DNA of 64,000 nucleotides from Sulfuritalea sp. (GCA_016712985.1 JADJQA010000032.1:42301-106300), one strand, 5' to 3'. Positions 19,351 to 28,439 are shown, counted from the stretch's first letter. The notes: a model not told the origin generated them from the sequence alone. A program made the numbers and translations.

Positions 19351-20318
19351 ATGAACAGGGTCATCGGACTTCTGTTCACGGCTTTTGTCGTGCTTGCGGC
19401 GGGCTTTGCCTTTTCGGCACGTCCGCTGCCACCGATGCCGGCGACGGAAACCCATATCCGGAATGCCTTGCTGCTCGACGCCCAGCGTGGCGGCCAGCGC
19501 CTCGTCACGGTGGGCGAGCATGGTTACATATTCGTTTCCGACGATGCCGGCGGCAACTGGCGGCGGGTTTCGACGGCCACCGATGTCACCTTGACCAGCG
19601 TCGCCTTCGCCGATGCTCAGCTCGGGCTGGCGGTCGGTCACGATGCGGTGATCCTGCGCAGCGAGGACGGTGGCAACTCATGGAAGGAAGTTTTTCGTGA
19701 TTCGAAACAGTTTCGGCCTTTGCTTCGCGTCATGTTCGTCGACAAACAGCGGGCCATCGCTGTCGGCGCCTATGGCGCCTTTTACGAGAGCATGGATGGC
19801 GGCCTGACCTGGGCCGAGCGCCAGATCACCACGGAAGACCGCCACTTCAACGCACTCGTTCGCCTTGCCGATGGCACGCTGGTGATGGCCGGAGAAGCCG
19901 GTACGCTGCTGCGCTCGGGCGACGGCGGCACGCACTGGGAAAACTGGCATCGCCCTATGCGGGTTCATTCTTCGGACTACTGCCGCTGGCGCAGGGCGGT
20001 GTCCTGGCCTTCGGCATGCGCGGCAATATCTTCCGCAGCGAGGATCGCGGGGATACCTGGCAGGCGGTGGTCGCGGGCAGCGACAGCGCGCTGTTCGGCG
20101 GCCTGGCCAGCGATGGCCTGGTCGTGCTGGTCGGCCAGAACGGTACGGTGCTCGCCAGCCGGGATGATGGACGCACTTTCACTCGCGTATCGACCAAGGC
20201 CAGTCGCATCCTGAGCGCGGTTCTGCGCTCGCAGCAGCAAGGCGGGGAGGACGGAATACTGGTATTCGGCGAGGGCGGTGTGGCGCGCATCGCGCTGCCG
20301 CCGGGGGGGCGGCAATGA
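19351..20318 (+). pseudogene. YCF48-like beta-propeller protein, frame broken near 19955
   Basis: Exported protein of about 322 residues. The signal peptide is VIGLLFTAFVVLAAGFAFSA. Repeated sialidase/BNR-like blades follow, each with a Ser-x-Asp-x-Gly-x-x-Trp core: SDDAGGNWR, SEDGGNSWK, SMDGGLTWA, SGDGGTHWE and, after the shift, SEDRGDTWQ and SRDDGRTFT. The frame breaks just after HWENWHR and resumes as PYAGSFFGLLPLAQGG, ending PPGGRQ. GAGGG precedes the ATG. The stop overlaps the RND start as ATGA, so the two products are probably made together. YCF48 proteins act as assembly factors in photosystems; the role here is unknown. Confidence 0.85.
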
Positions 20319-22705
20319 AAACGAACGAGGCGAACGCGGTCGTTCGCGCCATCGGCAATCTGCTGTTTTCCTGGCGCCGCAGCTTTCTGACCCTGTTCGT
20401 GCTGATCACCGTCGGGCTGATCTGGTCGGCGACGCATCTCCGGGTCGATGCGGGATTCGAGAAGATGATCCCGCTCAGCATGAGTACATGCAGACATTCA
20501 CGGCCTACCAGAAGACCTTCGGCGGCGCCAACCGCGTGCTGGTGGCCCTGCGGCAAAAGGAAGGCGACATCTACAACCCCGAGTTTTTCCGCACGCTCAA
20601 GGCGGTGACCGACGCGGTGTTCTTCATCCCCGGAGTCGATCGCGCCACCGTGACCTCGCTGTTTACGCCGAATGCGCGCTTCATCGAGGTTGTTGAGGAC
20701 GGCTTTGCCGGCGGCAACATCATTCCGGCGAATTTCAGCGGTACCGGAAGCAGACCTGGCGACGGTGCGCGCCAACGTGCTCAAGTCGGGGCGGGTCGGC
20801 CGTCTGGTGTCCAACGATTTCAAGGGGGCGCTGGTCAGCGCCGAACTGTTGGAGATCGACCCGACGACCGGCGTCAGGTTGAACTATGTTGCAGTAGCGG
20901 ACCAACTGGAGAAAATCCGCACCACGTATCAAAAGGCCGGACTCGACGTAAGTACCAAGGAGACCGGACTCGACGTAAACATCATCGGCTTCGCCAAGGC
21001 GGTCGGCGACATCACCGAGGGTGCGCGCGCCGTGCTGCTGTTCTTCGTGGTGGCCTTCGCGATCACTGCGGGGCTGCTGTACTGGTATTCCGGGTCGGCC
21101 AAGCTCTCCGCGGTTGCCCTGGTCTGCGCGACGGTCCCGGTGGTCTGGCTGCTCGGCGTGCTGCCGCTGATCGGTTTCGGCATCGATCCGCTGTCGATTC
21201 TGGTGCCCTTCCTGATCTTCTCGATTGGCGTCAGCCATGCCGTGCAGATGACCAATGCATGGCAGATCGAGGTATTGAACGGGCTCGACGGGCTGGCCGC
21301 CGCGCACAATGCTTTTCTCAAGCTCTTCATGCCGGGCGCGATGGCGCTGCTGGCGAATGCGCTGGGCTTTCTCGTGATCCTCTACATCCAGATCGACATC
21401 GTGCGCGAACTGGCGATTACGGCCAGCCTCGGCGTCGCGCTGATGATCGTCACCAACAAGATGCTGCTGACGATCCTGCTCTCGTGGATGCACCTCTCTC
21501 CGGCGGAAGTCAAGCGCGCGGGCGGCAAGAAACTCGGCGCCGACGGGCTGTGGATGGTGCTCAAGGGCTTTGCCGAGCCGCGTCTGGCGCTGCGGGTGTT
21601 GCTGGTGGCGGCTCTGCTGTTGGCGACCGCCACCTGGATGGCGCGCGACCTGCGCACCGGTGATCTTGGCAGGGGGATTCCGGAACTGCATGACGACTCC
21701 CGCTACAACCGCGATACCGCGGCGATCGTCGATTCGTTCTCGATTGGCGTCGACGTGCTGTCGGTGATCGCCCAGTCGCGCAACGTCGATGGCGCCTGCA
21801 CCGATCACGAGGTCATGGGCCTGATCGACCGCTTCGAAACGACGATGAAAAACGTGCACGGGGTCCAGGGCGTACTGTCGCTGCCCGGCATGGCGAAGAT
21901 CGTCAATGCGGGATGGAACGAGGGCAATCCGCGCTGGCGCGTGCTCGCGCGCGATCCGTCCATCCTCGCCCAGTCGGTGACGCCGATCGACACCAGCACC
22001 GGGCTGCTCAACACCGACTGCAACGCGATGCAGGTGATGATCTTTACCAACGACCATCAGGGAACGACGATCGCGCACATTATTCGCGAGGTCAAGAAGT
22101 TCATCGCGGCAAATCCATCCGAAAAACTCGAATTCAAGCTGGCCTCGGGCAACGTAGGCGTGATGGCGGCGACCAACGAGGCGGTCGATGCCGCCGAAGT
22201 TACCATGCTGCTGTTGCTCTTCGGTTCGATCAGCCTGTTGTGTCTGATCGAGTTCCACTCGTGGCGGGCGACGCTCTGCATCATCCTGCCGCTTACCATC
22301 GTCGCCGTGCTCTGCAACGCCCTGATGGCCTTGCTCGGGATCGGCCTCAAGGTGTCGACGCTGCCGGTGATTGCACTCGGGGTCGGAGTCGGGGTCGATT
22401 ACGGGATATATCTCTACGAGCGGATGGCCAACGCGCTGGCGGAAGGCCGCAGCCTGCCCGATGCCTTCCATCAGGCGCTGCGTCAACGTGGCACGTCGAT
22501 CGCGTTCACTGCCGCGACGATGGCCGTCGGCGTGGGTACCTGGGCCTTCTCGGCGCTCAAGTTCCAGGCCGACATGGGCATCCTGCTGGGCTTCATGTTC
22601 CTCGTCAACATGCTCGGCGCCCTGCTCCTGCTGCCGGCACTGGCCGCCGTACTGCTGAAGTTGCCCCTCAAAGTGGCAACGGCCGACAGGCCGGCGACGC
22701 CTTGA
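20315..22705 (+). pseudogene. RND/MMPL-superfamily permease, frame broken near 20476 and 20747
   Basis: Inner-membrane protein of about 797 residues with two six-helix halves, each preceded by a periplasmic domain (sterol-sensing/HpnN-like architecture). The first frame gives the N-terminal helix (FLTLFVLITVGLIWSA) and DAGFEKMIPL. Adding one C near 20476 restores QHEYMQTFTAYQKTFGG, and removing one G near 20747 restores GTEADLATVRANVLKSGR. From there the frame is open to the end. Typical segments are IGFGIDPLSILVPFLIFSIG in the first half and IALGVGVGVDYGIYLYERM in the second. A 15-bp direct repeat at about 20938-20979 inserts nine residues (LDVSTKETG). Clustering with DUF1302/DUF1329 suggests lipid or hydrophobic-substrate transport, by inference only. 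Confidence 0.88.
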
Positions 22706-22770
22706 ATGGCTTTGGTCAGGAAAGCCCGGTAACCTCGCACCACTGTGGTGAACCTGGAAACCGCAGTTGC

Positions 22771-22915
22771 AACCGCTTCAAACACAGAGAACACAGAGCC
22801 ACGGAGGGCACAGAGAAAAACCCTTGGCCCACCCGATAGGTGAGTCCTCAATGCAATCTAACTCTCTGTGTTCTGTGTGCTTTTCTCCGTGTTCTCTGTG
22901 TCAAATGAGGTTTTC
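22771..22915. repeat. Long intergenic palindrome (ACACAGAG family), copy 3
   Basis: Begins ACCGCTTCAAACACAGAGAA and ends TTCTCTGTGTCAAATGAGGT, matching copy 1 at both arms (AACCGCTT... and ...AATGAGGTT). Spans about 145 bp between the RND gene and the RNase P RNA gene. Confidence 0.75.
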
Positions 22916-22974
22916 GGCTTGAATGATGCCGATCAGCATCGGGGCACATGCTCACAGGGTGAGCTGCAGAAGCG

Positions 22975-23470
22975 AAGGTGGGAAGTCCGCCGATAAGCCG
23001 GGTTCTGTCGTGGGCAACCATTCCTCTGGGACCGCCGTTGCCGACGGCCTCTAGCAGCCTACCCGGGAGCGACGCGGGCCACGCCATTGCTCCCCTATTT
23101 GGCCTTGCCCCGAATGAGGTTTGCCGTGCCGTTCCTGTTACCAGAAACGCGGTGGGCTCTTACCCCAAGGCCGCTTTCGCAGCCTTGACGCACCCAGCCG
23201 CAACGCTTGCGCGATGCAGCCAGCCGCGCCACCATTTCACCCTTGCCTGCTCCCCGTCCCGCCCACTTAAGGGGGACTTTGCCGCCTTGCGGCGAAAAAG
23301 TCAGACGAAGCCATCGGCGGTATCTTTCTGTTGCACTGTCTGTCGCCTTGGGTCGCGAGGCTTGCGCCGCGCGACTTGTAGCGCCCGGCCGTTAGCCGGC
23401 ATTCCGCCCTGTGGGGCCCGGACTTTCCTCCCAATGCTTGCACATTCAGCGGTTGCCTGGCGAACTTCCC
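22975..23470 (-). ncRNA. rnpB: RNase P RNA, bacterial class A
   Basis: Catalytic RNA of RNase P, which matures tRNA 5' ends. On the minus strand the conserved 5' segment GGAGGAAAGTCCGGGC is at about 23431-23416, followed by the P3-P4 region, ACAGAA-type core segments and the 3' P4 partner. The molecule closes with AACCCGGCTTATCGGCGG and ACTTCCCACC near 22977. The 5' end is placed just before GTTCGCCAGGCAACCGC by analogy with other betaproteobacterial rnpB genes; both ends are approximate. The stop codon of the DUF3025 gene lies inside the first bases. Confidence 0.93.
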
Positions 23471-24246
23471 GGGGGCATTGTACGCGCCGGGCGGAACTGG
23501 CGCGGGTCATCGTAGTAGTCCGGGCTTTCGTTGTCGCTGGTGGCGCCGGGTATGCCGAGCAGGGGCAGCGGCTGCCAGTCGCGCGGCGAAAAATTCCGCG
23601 CATCGAACAGTACGGCCAGGCGTACATCGATCTCGGCCAGCGCCGTCGACTCGGGCAGGTCCAGCCATGCTCCATCGACATCGAGGAACAGCGCCTTGCC
23701 GCACAGTCCGACAAAGGGCGCGGCCAGCGCGTCATGGCTGGCATGGCCGAAGACCAGGAAGCGCGTGGTGCGCTGCAATTCATCGCGGCGTTCGACAAAC
23801 AGCTCGCGCCAGCGATGCGCGCACAAGACCGCCCAGATATCGGCAGAGGATCCCGCCACGATCACGCCGCATTCATCGAACTGGGTAAATGCGTCACGCA
23901 AGGGGCCGCGCGCGGCACCCGCTTGTTCCCGCGCCTGGCCCAAAGCCGCAACGTGGCGCCGATTCAGCGCCGCCTTGGTCAGGGGAAAGGCCAGCCAGAC
24001 CAGCGCATTGAACAGGTCATGCCGGTTGCCGGGTCGCGTCGCCACCTCGCCGGTGAGGAAGGCCCGCTCCTCGTACGCGCGCGCCGCCGCGGACGGCAGG
24101 ACAAAGCACAGCGGCGCGCCGCTGCCGGTGACCAGCCCGCGCTCGCGGGCCGCAGCGTTCAGGCGGGAGATATCGGGCGCTCCCTGTGCAAACCAGTGTC
24201 GCAGAAAAGCCGAGAGCGGATGGAGTTCCGCTCCGTCGCGGGTCAC
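23446..24246 (-). CDS. DUF3025 domain protein
   Basis: Uncharacterised soluble protein of 266 residues. The family core NALVWLAFPLTKAALNRRH is at about 80-98, and HDALAAPFVG and DVRLAVLFDARNFSPRDW follow. The GTG start at 24246 overlaps the TGA of the upstream lipoprotein gene (GTGA), so translation is probably coupled. No enzymatic motif is evident. It is the third gene of a run starting with pyrC and ends at the 5' end of rnpB. Confidence 0.8.
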   Translation of the reverse strand: MTRDGAELHPLSAFLRHWFAQGAPDISRLNAAARERGLVTGSGAPLCFVLPSAAARAYEERAFLTGEVATRPGNRHDLFNALVWLAFPLTKAALNRRHVAALGQAREQAGAARGPLRDAFTQFDECGVIVAGSSADIWAVLCAHRWRELFVERRDELQRTTRFLVFGHASHDALAAPFVGLCGKALFLDVDGAWLDLPESTALAEIDVRLAVLFDARNFSPRDWQPLPLLGIPGATSDNESPDYYDDPRQFRPARTMPPGSSPGNR

Positions 24247-24695
24247 GACCCGCCGGCAGGAGTCGGCGCTGGCGGTACGGCGCCCGGCGCTGCCGGCGCT
24301 TCCTGACTCTTGTATTCAAGCTTGTCGTTCCTGACCTGGAAACTGCCGATCAAGATACCCGGCACCGGAGGCGGCTCCTTGAACTGCTCGAAGCGACAGG
24401 TCTGCGTTTCGGTGACATACCAGCGTTTGCCGGCATTCAGGATGAATACGCCGGGCTCGGTGCGATACAGATCCATTTTGAGCTTGTCGCCGACCACACC
24501 GGTCAGCAAATAGCGTCGCTGGCAATCCGGAAAGCGCGCGACGACCAATTCGGTATTCCACTCGCCACCCAAGAAATCCTGTTGCCGCGTCAGCGTCAGC
24601 GAGTGTTGACCGCCGGCAATCAGGTGGGCGGCGTTCTGCGTGTCGCCGCAGCCGCCCAGCGCAAGAATCCACAACAACATCAGGCCGGTTCTCAT
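24243..24695 (-). CDS. Putative lipoprotein of unknown function
   Basis: 150 residues beginning MRTGLMLLWILALGGCGDTQ, a short signal peptide with the lipobox LGGC, so probably an acylated envelope protein. The middle is beta-rich, with paired cysteines in FPDCQRRY and TQTCRFEQF. The C-terminus is Ala/Pro-rich. GGAG lies seven bases before the ATG, which is only four bases after the pyrC stop, so it is probably co-transcribed with pyrC. I do not recognise the family. Confidence 0.75.
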   Translation of the reverse strand: MRTGLMLLWILALGGCGDTQNAAHLIAGGQHSLTLTRQQDFLGGEWNTELVVARFPDCQRRYLLTGVVGDKLKMDLYRTEPGVFILNAGKRWYVTETQTCRFEQFKEPPPVPGILIGSFQVRNDKLEYKSQEAPAAPGAVPPAPTPAGGS

Positions 24696-24699
24696 TGCA

Positions 24700-26020
24700 T
24701 CACTCCAGACGCCAGGCCACGGATTCGCCGGCGCGCAGCGGCACCAGGCGGTCGCCGTCGGCATAGTCAAGGCTCGCGGGCACGGCCAGGGCGTCGCGCA
24801 GCAGGGTAATCTTTTCCGTATTGCGCGGCAGCCCGTACCAATCGGCGCCGTGAAAGCTGGCAAAGGCCTCCAGTCTTTCGAGCGCGCCGGCGGCCTCGAA
24901 AGCTTCGGCATAAAGTTCGATGCCCGCGTGCGCCGTGTAGCAGCCCGCGCAACCGCAGGCGGCCTCCTTGTCGCCTTGCGCATGCGGCGCCGAATCGGTG
25001 CCGAGGAAGAATTTCGGACTACCGGAAATCGCCGCGGCCAGCAGGGCCTGGCGATGGCTTTCGCGTTTCAATACCGGCAGGCAGTAATGGTGCGGCCGTA
25101 TGCCGCCGGCAAACAGGGCATTGCGGTTGAGCAGCAGATGATGCGCGGTCAGCGTGCCCGCCACGTTCGCGCCGCTGCCGTGCACGAACTCAATGCCTTC
25201 TCGCGTGGTGACGTGTTCGAGCACCACTTTCAATGCCGGAAAATCCCGCAGCAACGGCATCAGTACGGTGTCGATGAACACCGCCTCGCGGTCGAAAATA
25301 TCCACCGCCGGATCGTTGACTTCGCCATGCACCAGCAGCGGCACGCCGAGTTTCTCCATGCGCGCCAGGGTTGCCGCGCATTTTTTCAGGTCGCTGACGC
25401 CGGCGTCCGAATTGGTGGTCGCGCCGGCCGGATAGAGCTTGATCGCGTGCACGAAACCGCTGGCCTTGACCGCATCGACTTCGGCCGGCGGCATGTTGTC
25501 GGTCAGATACAAGGTCATCAACGGCGTGAAACGGCCTCCACCTTCCATTCCGCCCTCGTGGGGCATGAGCGTTGGCTCGAGTCCGTCAGCGCATTTCTCC
25601 CTCCCCTTCAGGGGAGGGTCGGGGTGGGGATGGGGGCATATTCGGCAGCTTCCGACCCCATCCCCCTCCTGACCTCCCCCTTGAAGGGGAGGAACCGGGT
25701 GACCTGACCTCCGCCTTGGAGGGGGAGGAAGTGGGTAAGTTAGCGCTCATGCCCTCGCGGGGGGGTGACGGGGATTCGCCCCTGGGCGGCTCCGTGGTGC
25801 TGGCTTGTCCCACCCTGGGGCGGCGCTGCGCCAGGGCGTCCAGGATGCGCTGACGGTAGGCGGCCGCCAGCGCCACCGTGGTCACCGGCGGCTTGAGATT
25901 GGGCATGACGATGGCACGGGCAAAGCGCCGCGCGGTATCGGGCAAGACGGCGGCGAGTGCCGCGCCATCGCGCAGATGCAAATGCCAGTCGTCGGGGCGC
26001 GTTATGGTGAGGGTTTGCAT
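24700..26020 (-). pseudogene. pyrC: Dihydroorotase, interrupted by a repeat element
   Basis: Pyrimidine-synthesis enzyme that cyclises carbamoyl aspartate. The N-terminal part (from 26020) has the metal motif DDWHLHLRDG and ends at AYRQRILDAL. The remainder (from about 25537) starts FTPLMTLYLTDN and keeps the carboxylated-lysine segment AIKLYPAGATT, metal histidines in VHGEVND and LEHVTT, and the catalytic Asp in GTDSAPH. Between them, about 300 bp of GC-rich palindromic repeat replace the usual short loop. That insert reads into a TGA at 25588-25586, and the two halves lie in different frames. As written, the enzyme is disrupted. A TATAAT lies just upstream of the ATG and no ribosome site is seen. 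The lipoprotein gene follows. Confidence 0.9.
25540..25838. repeat. Palindromic repeat element inserted in pyrC
   Basis: GC-rich insert with nested inverted repeats. GGGCATGAGCG at 25561-25571 and CGCTCATGCCC at 25744-25754 are mirror ends of a unit of about 190 bp. Inside it CTCCCCTTCAGGGGAG, GGGGTGGGGATGGGG/CCCCATCCCC and CTCCCCCTTGAAGGGGAG form hairpins. The flank to 25838 resembles the repeat at 19274-19347. There is no coding content. Related hairpins occur in nrtB (53385-53470) and near 61230-61385. Confidence 0.75.
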
Positions 26021-26027
26021 GAAGCGG

Positions 26028-26033
26028 ATTATA
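26028..26033 (-). promoter_or_regulatory. Likely -10 box of pyrC
   Basis: TATAAT on the minus strand, seven bases before the pyrC ATG, inside the end of rsmI. Transcription would begin at or next to the ATG, giving a leaderless or nearly leaderless mRNA, which agrees with the absence of a ribosome site. No good -35 box is seen. Confidence 0.5.
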
Positions 26034-26868
26034 CGAGCGCGTTCTTCAACTCCAGTGCCCTCGCATACAGCGCATTCTTCGGCTCGCCGGTGATTTGCGC
26101 TGCCAGCTTGGCCGCCTGCCTGACCGGCAATTCGGCCAGCAGCGCGGCCAGCACGCGCTCGGTTTCGGCGTCGATGCCTTCGCGCGGCGGCGGCGCGGAG
26201 ACCACCAGCACGAATTCGCCGCGCTGATGGTTGGCGTCGGCCGCCAGCCATGTCGGCGCGGCGCCGAGCGGCATCCGCTCGATCTGCTCGAACATCTTGG
26301 TCAGCTCGCGGGCAATCACGATTTCGCGTTGTGGTTCCAGCAGTTCGACAAGATCGGTGACGGTTTCCAGCACGCGATGCGGCGCCTCGTAAAAGACCAG
26401 TGCGGCATTGACCGGCGCGAGTTCCGCGATCGCCGTCCGGCGCGCGCCGACTCTTGCCGCAAGAAAGCCGATGAACAGAAAGCGCTCGTCGGCAAGTCCG
26501 GCCGCCGACATCGCCGCGATTGCCGCATTCGGCCCCGGCAGCGGGATCACCCTGAGACCGGCGGCGCGCACCGCGGCTACCGTGCGTGCGCCGGGGTCCG
26601 AAACGCCGGGCGTGCCGGCATCCGACACCAGCGCCACGCTTTTGCCTTCGCCGAGCAGCCGGATCAGTCTGGCCGCCGCTTCATTCTCGTTATGCTGGTG
26701 CAGCGCCAGCGTCGGCACGCCGATGCCGTGATGGTCGAGCAGGTGCCGCGCGTGGCGGGTGTCCTCGCAGGCCACCAGGTCGACGCCGCGCAAGGTGTCC
26801 AGCGCGCGCAGCGTGATGTCGCCCAGGTTGCCGATCGGCGTCGCGACGACATACAATGCATTTTCCAT
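26029..26868 (-). CDS. rsmI: 16S rRNA (cytidine-2'-O)-methyltransferase RsmI
   Basis: SAM-dependent enzyme that 2'-O-methylates C1402 of 16S rRNA. The 279 residues show the tetrapyrrole-methylase fold motifs VATPIGNLGDITLRAL at the N-terminus, ACEDTRHARHLL, LVSDAGTPGVSDPG and PGPNAAIAA. The start at MENALYVV is the family norm; ATG 26877 would add three residues. It is divergent from yraN with only 30 bp between them, the arrangement expected from the rsmI-yraN-diaA-dolP neighbourhood of enterics, here without lpoA. Confidence 0.95.
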   Translation of the reverse strand: MENALYVVATPIGNLGDITLRALDTLRGVDLVACEDTRHARHLLDHHGIGVPTLALHQHNENEAAARLIRLLGEGKSVALVSDAGTPGVSDPGARTVAAVRAAGLRVIPLPGPNAAIAAMSAAGLADERFLFIGFLAARVGARRTAIAELAPVNAALVFYEAPHRVLETVTDLVELLEPQREIVIARELTKMFEQIERMPLGAAPTWLAADANHQRGEFVLVVSAPPPREGIDAETERVLAALLAELPVRQAAKLAAQITGEPKNALYARALELKNALV

Positions 26869-26898
26869 GTCCGGCATTGTAGAGGCCCCAGCAGTCCG

Positions 26899-27252
26899 AT
26901 GAGCGAGAGGCAAGCCAAAGGTGCGGCGGCCGAGCAATTGGCGACGGATTACCTCGCGCGGCAGGGTCTTGCCGTCATCGAGCGCAACTTTCGGGTGAAG
27001 GGCGGCGAGATCGATCTGGTCTGCCGCGATGGCAAATCCACGGTTTTCGTCGAAGTGCGCCTGCGCAGCCGCGGCGATTTCGGCGGCGCGGCGGGCAGCA
27101 TCACGCCCACCAAGCAGGCCCGCCTGATCCTCGCCGCACGGCACTGGCTGCTGCGTCACGGCGAAACCCCCTGCCGCTTCGATTGCGTGCTGCTCGACGG
27201 TCTCGATAAACACAGCATTGAATGGCTGCGCGATGCCTTTACCGCTGACTAG
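26899..27252 (+). CDS. yraN: UPF0102/YraN family endonuclease-like protein
   Basis: 117-residue protein of the YraN family with a restriction-endonuclease-like fold. The active-site pattern is intact: Glu in GGEIDLVCRDG and Glu-x-Arg in FVEVRLR, with ARHWL and CRFDCVLLDG following. Its role is not established. It starts the forward run that goes on to the HIRAN, SIS, dolP and rfaE2 genes and is divergent from rsmI. Confidence 0.92.
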   Translation: MSERQAKGAAAEQLATDYLARQGLAVIERNFRVKGGEIDLVCRDGKSTVFVEVRLRSRGDFGGAAGSITPTKQARLILAARHWLLRHGETPCRFDCVLLDGLDKHSIEWLRDAFTAD

Positions 27253-27280
27253 TAGCTCGTTCCGGCAAAGTGAATCCATT

Positions 27281-27370
27281 TCATCCGTTCGGTCCGAGCC
27301 TGTCGAAGGCCACCTTCGCCGCGGTAACTGCGGTGCGATCGTCAGGCAAGCTCACGACCCACCACGAACG
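27281..27370. repeat. Dispersed intergenic repeat, copy 3
   Basis: CGTTCGGTCCGAGCCTGTCG and AGGCAAGCTCACGACCCACC form the inverted ends of the GTTCGGGCTGAGCCTGTCGA family, in the gap between yraN and the HIRAN gene. Confidence 0.6.
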
Positions 27371-27394
27371 CCAGCCGGTTTGCCGGAACGATCC

Positions 27395-27763
27395 ATGGGA
27401 TTCCTGCTACCGCTGATCCTCGGCCTGGCGATCAGCCTGACCGCGCTGGCCGGCGAGGTCCGCATCCTGGTGCAGAGTTCGCCGCTGGCCGGCTTTCGTT
27501 ACTATGCGGGGGAGTCCCTGTGGCACGAAATGCGCGAAGGCGATCGCCTGGTGCTGGTGCGCGAAGCCGACAACCCGCATGACGCCAACGCGGTGCGCGT
27601 CGAGTGGCGCGGGCAGAAGCTCGGCTACCTGCCCCGCGCCGAAAACCGCAGCGTTGCCGCCGCGATGGATGGCGGCGAGGCCGTCGATGCCCGCATCGCC
27701 AAATTGCGCCAGCACCGGAACCCCTGGCAGCGGGTGCTGATCGAAGTATTTGTCGTGCTCTAG
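27395..27763 (+). CDS. HIRAN domain protein with signal peptide
   Basis: 122 residues. The first 20 (MGFLLPLILGLAISLTALAG) look like a signal peptide. The rest is a compact HIRAN-type domain with AGFRYYAGE, READNPHDANAVRVEW and KLGYLPRAEN. HIRAN domains bind DNA ends when attached to helicases, but stand-alone exported copies like this have no settled role. It sits between yraN and the SIS gene, so it is probably in the same transcription unit. Confidence 0.8.
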   Translation: MGFLLPLILGLAISLTALAGEVRILVQSSPLAGFRYYAGESLWHEMREGDRLVLVREADNPHDANAVRVEWRGQKLGYLPRAENRSVAAAMDGGEAVDARIAKLRQHRNPWQRVLIEVFVVL

Positions 27764-27846
27764 GCCTCTTATTCGGGACTCGGGCGGGCGCCGGGGCCAG
27801 CTATCCTCGCTCGACAACAGCCAACCACCACGCAAAGATCCGATCC

Positions 27847-28439
27847 ATGTCACTCGCCGACCGCATTCAACAGCAATTCAAGGACAGCGCCCAATCCAAG
27901 CTCGTGGCGATGGCGGCCATGACCGCGCCGATCGAAGCCGCCACGCGCCGGATGGCCGCTTGCCTCAAGGCCGGCGGCAAGATCATGGCCTGCGGCAACG
28001 GCGGTTCGGCCGCCGATTCCCAGCACTTCGCCGCGGAACTGGTGAACCGATTCGAGAAGGAGCGCCCGCCGCTGGCGGCGATTGCGCTGACCACCGATAC
28101 CTCCACGCTGACCTCGATCGCCAACGATTACCGCTACGAGGATGTCTTCGCCAAGCAGTTGCGGGCGCTGGGCCGAGCCGGCGACGTGCTGCTGGCCATT
28201 TCGACCTCGGGCAATTCGCCGAACGTGATCGCGGCGATCCACGCCGCCCACGCCCTTGGCGTGGCAGTGGTGGCGCTTACTGGCAAGAGCGGCGGCAAGA
28301 TCGCCGCACTGCTTGGCCCCGAGGACATCCACCTGTGCGTGCCGGCCGAACGCACCGCACGAATTCAGGAAGTACACCTGCTCACCATCCACTGCCTGTG
28401 CGACGGCATCGACGCCTTGATACTGGGGAAACGCAATGA
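27847..28439 (+). CDS. SIS-domain protein, DiaA or GmhA type
   Basis: About 197 residues of a single SIS fold: CGNGGSAADSQHFAAELVNR, then ISTSGNSPNVIAAI and HLLTIHCLCDGID. In enterics the gene between yraN and dolP is diaA, which promotes DnaA assembly at oriC. GmhA (phosphoheptose isomerase) has the same fold, and rfaE2 nearby supports a heptose role. In the sequence as given the frame does not stop here but runs over dolP to 28839. Adding one G to the GGGG run near 28421 gives the ending ILGETQ with a TGA overlapping the dolP ATG, so the end at 28439 is an inferred correction. Confidence 0.8.

Noticed and set aside
20278..21663. Open frame of 461 codons overlapping the RND gene on the same strand
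   Set aside because: Only a short middle part matches the RND family, where the true frame passes through it between two indels; the rest is out of frame.
20735..22486. Open frame of 583 codons on the minus strand
   Set aside because: Antisense to the RND/MMPL permease.
13021..22915. Repeated ACACAGAG units as a CRISPR array
   Set aside because: Units are parts of long single palindromes without regular spacers, and no cas genes are near.
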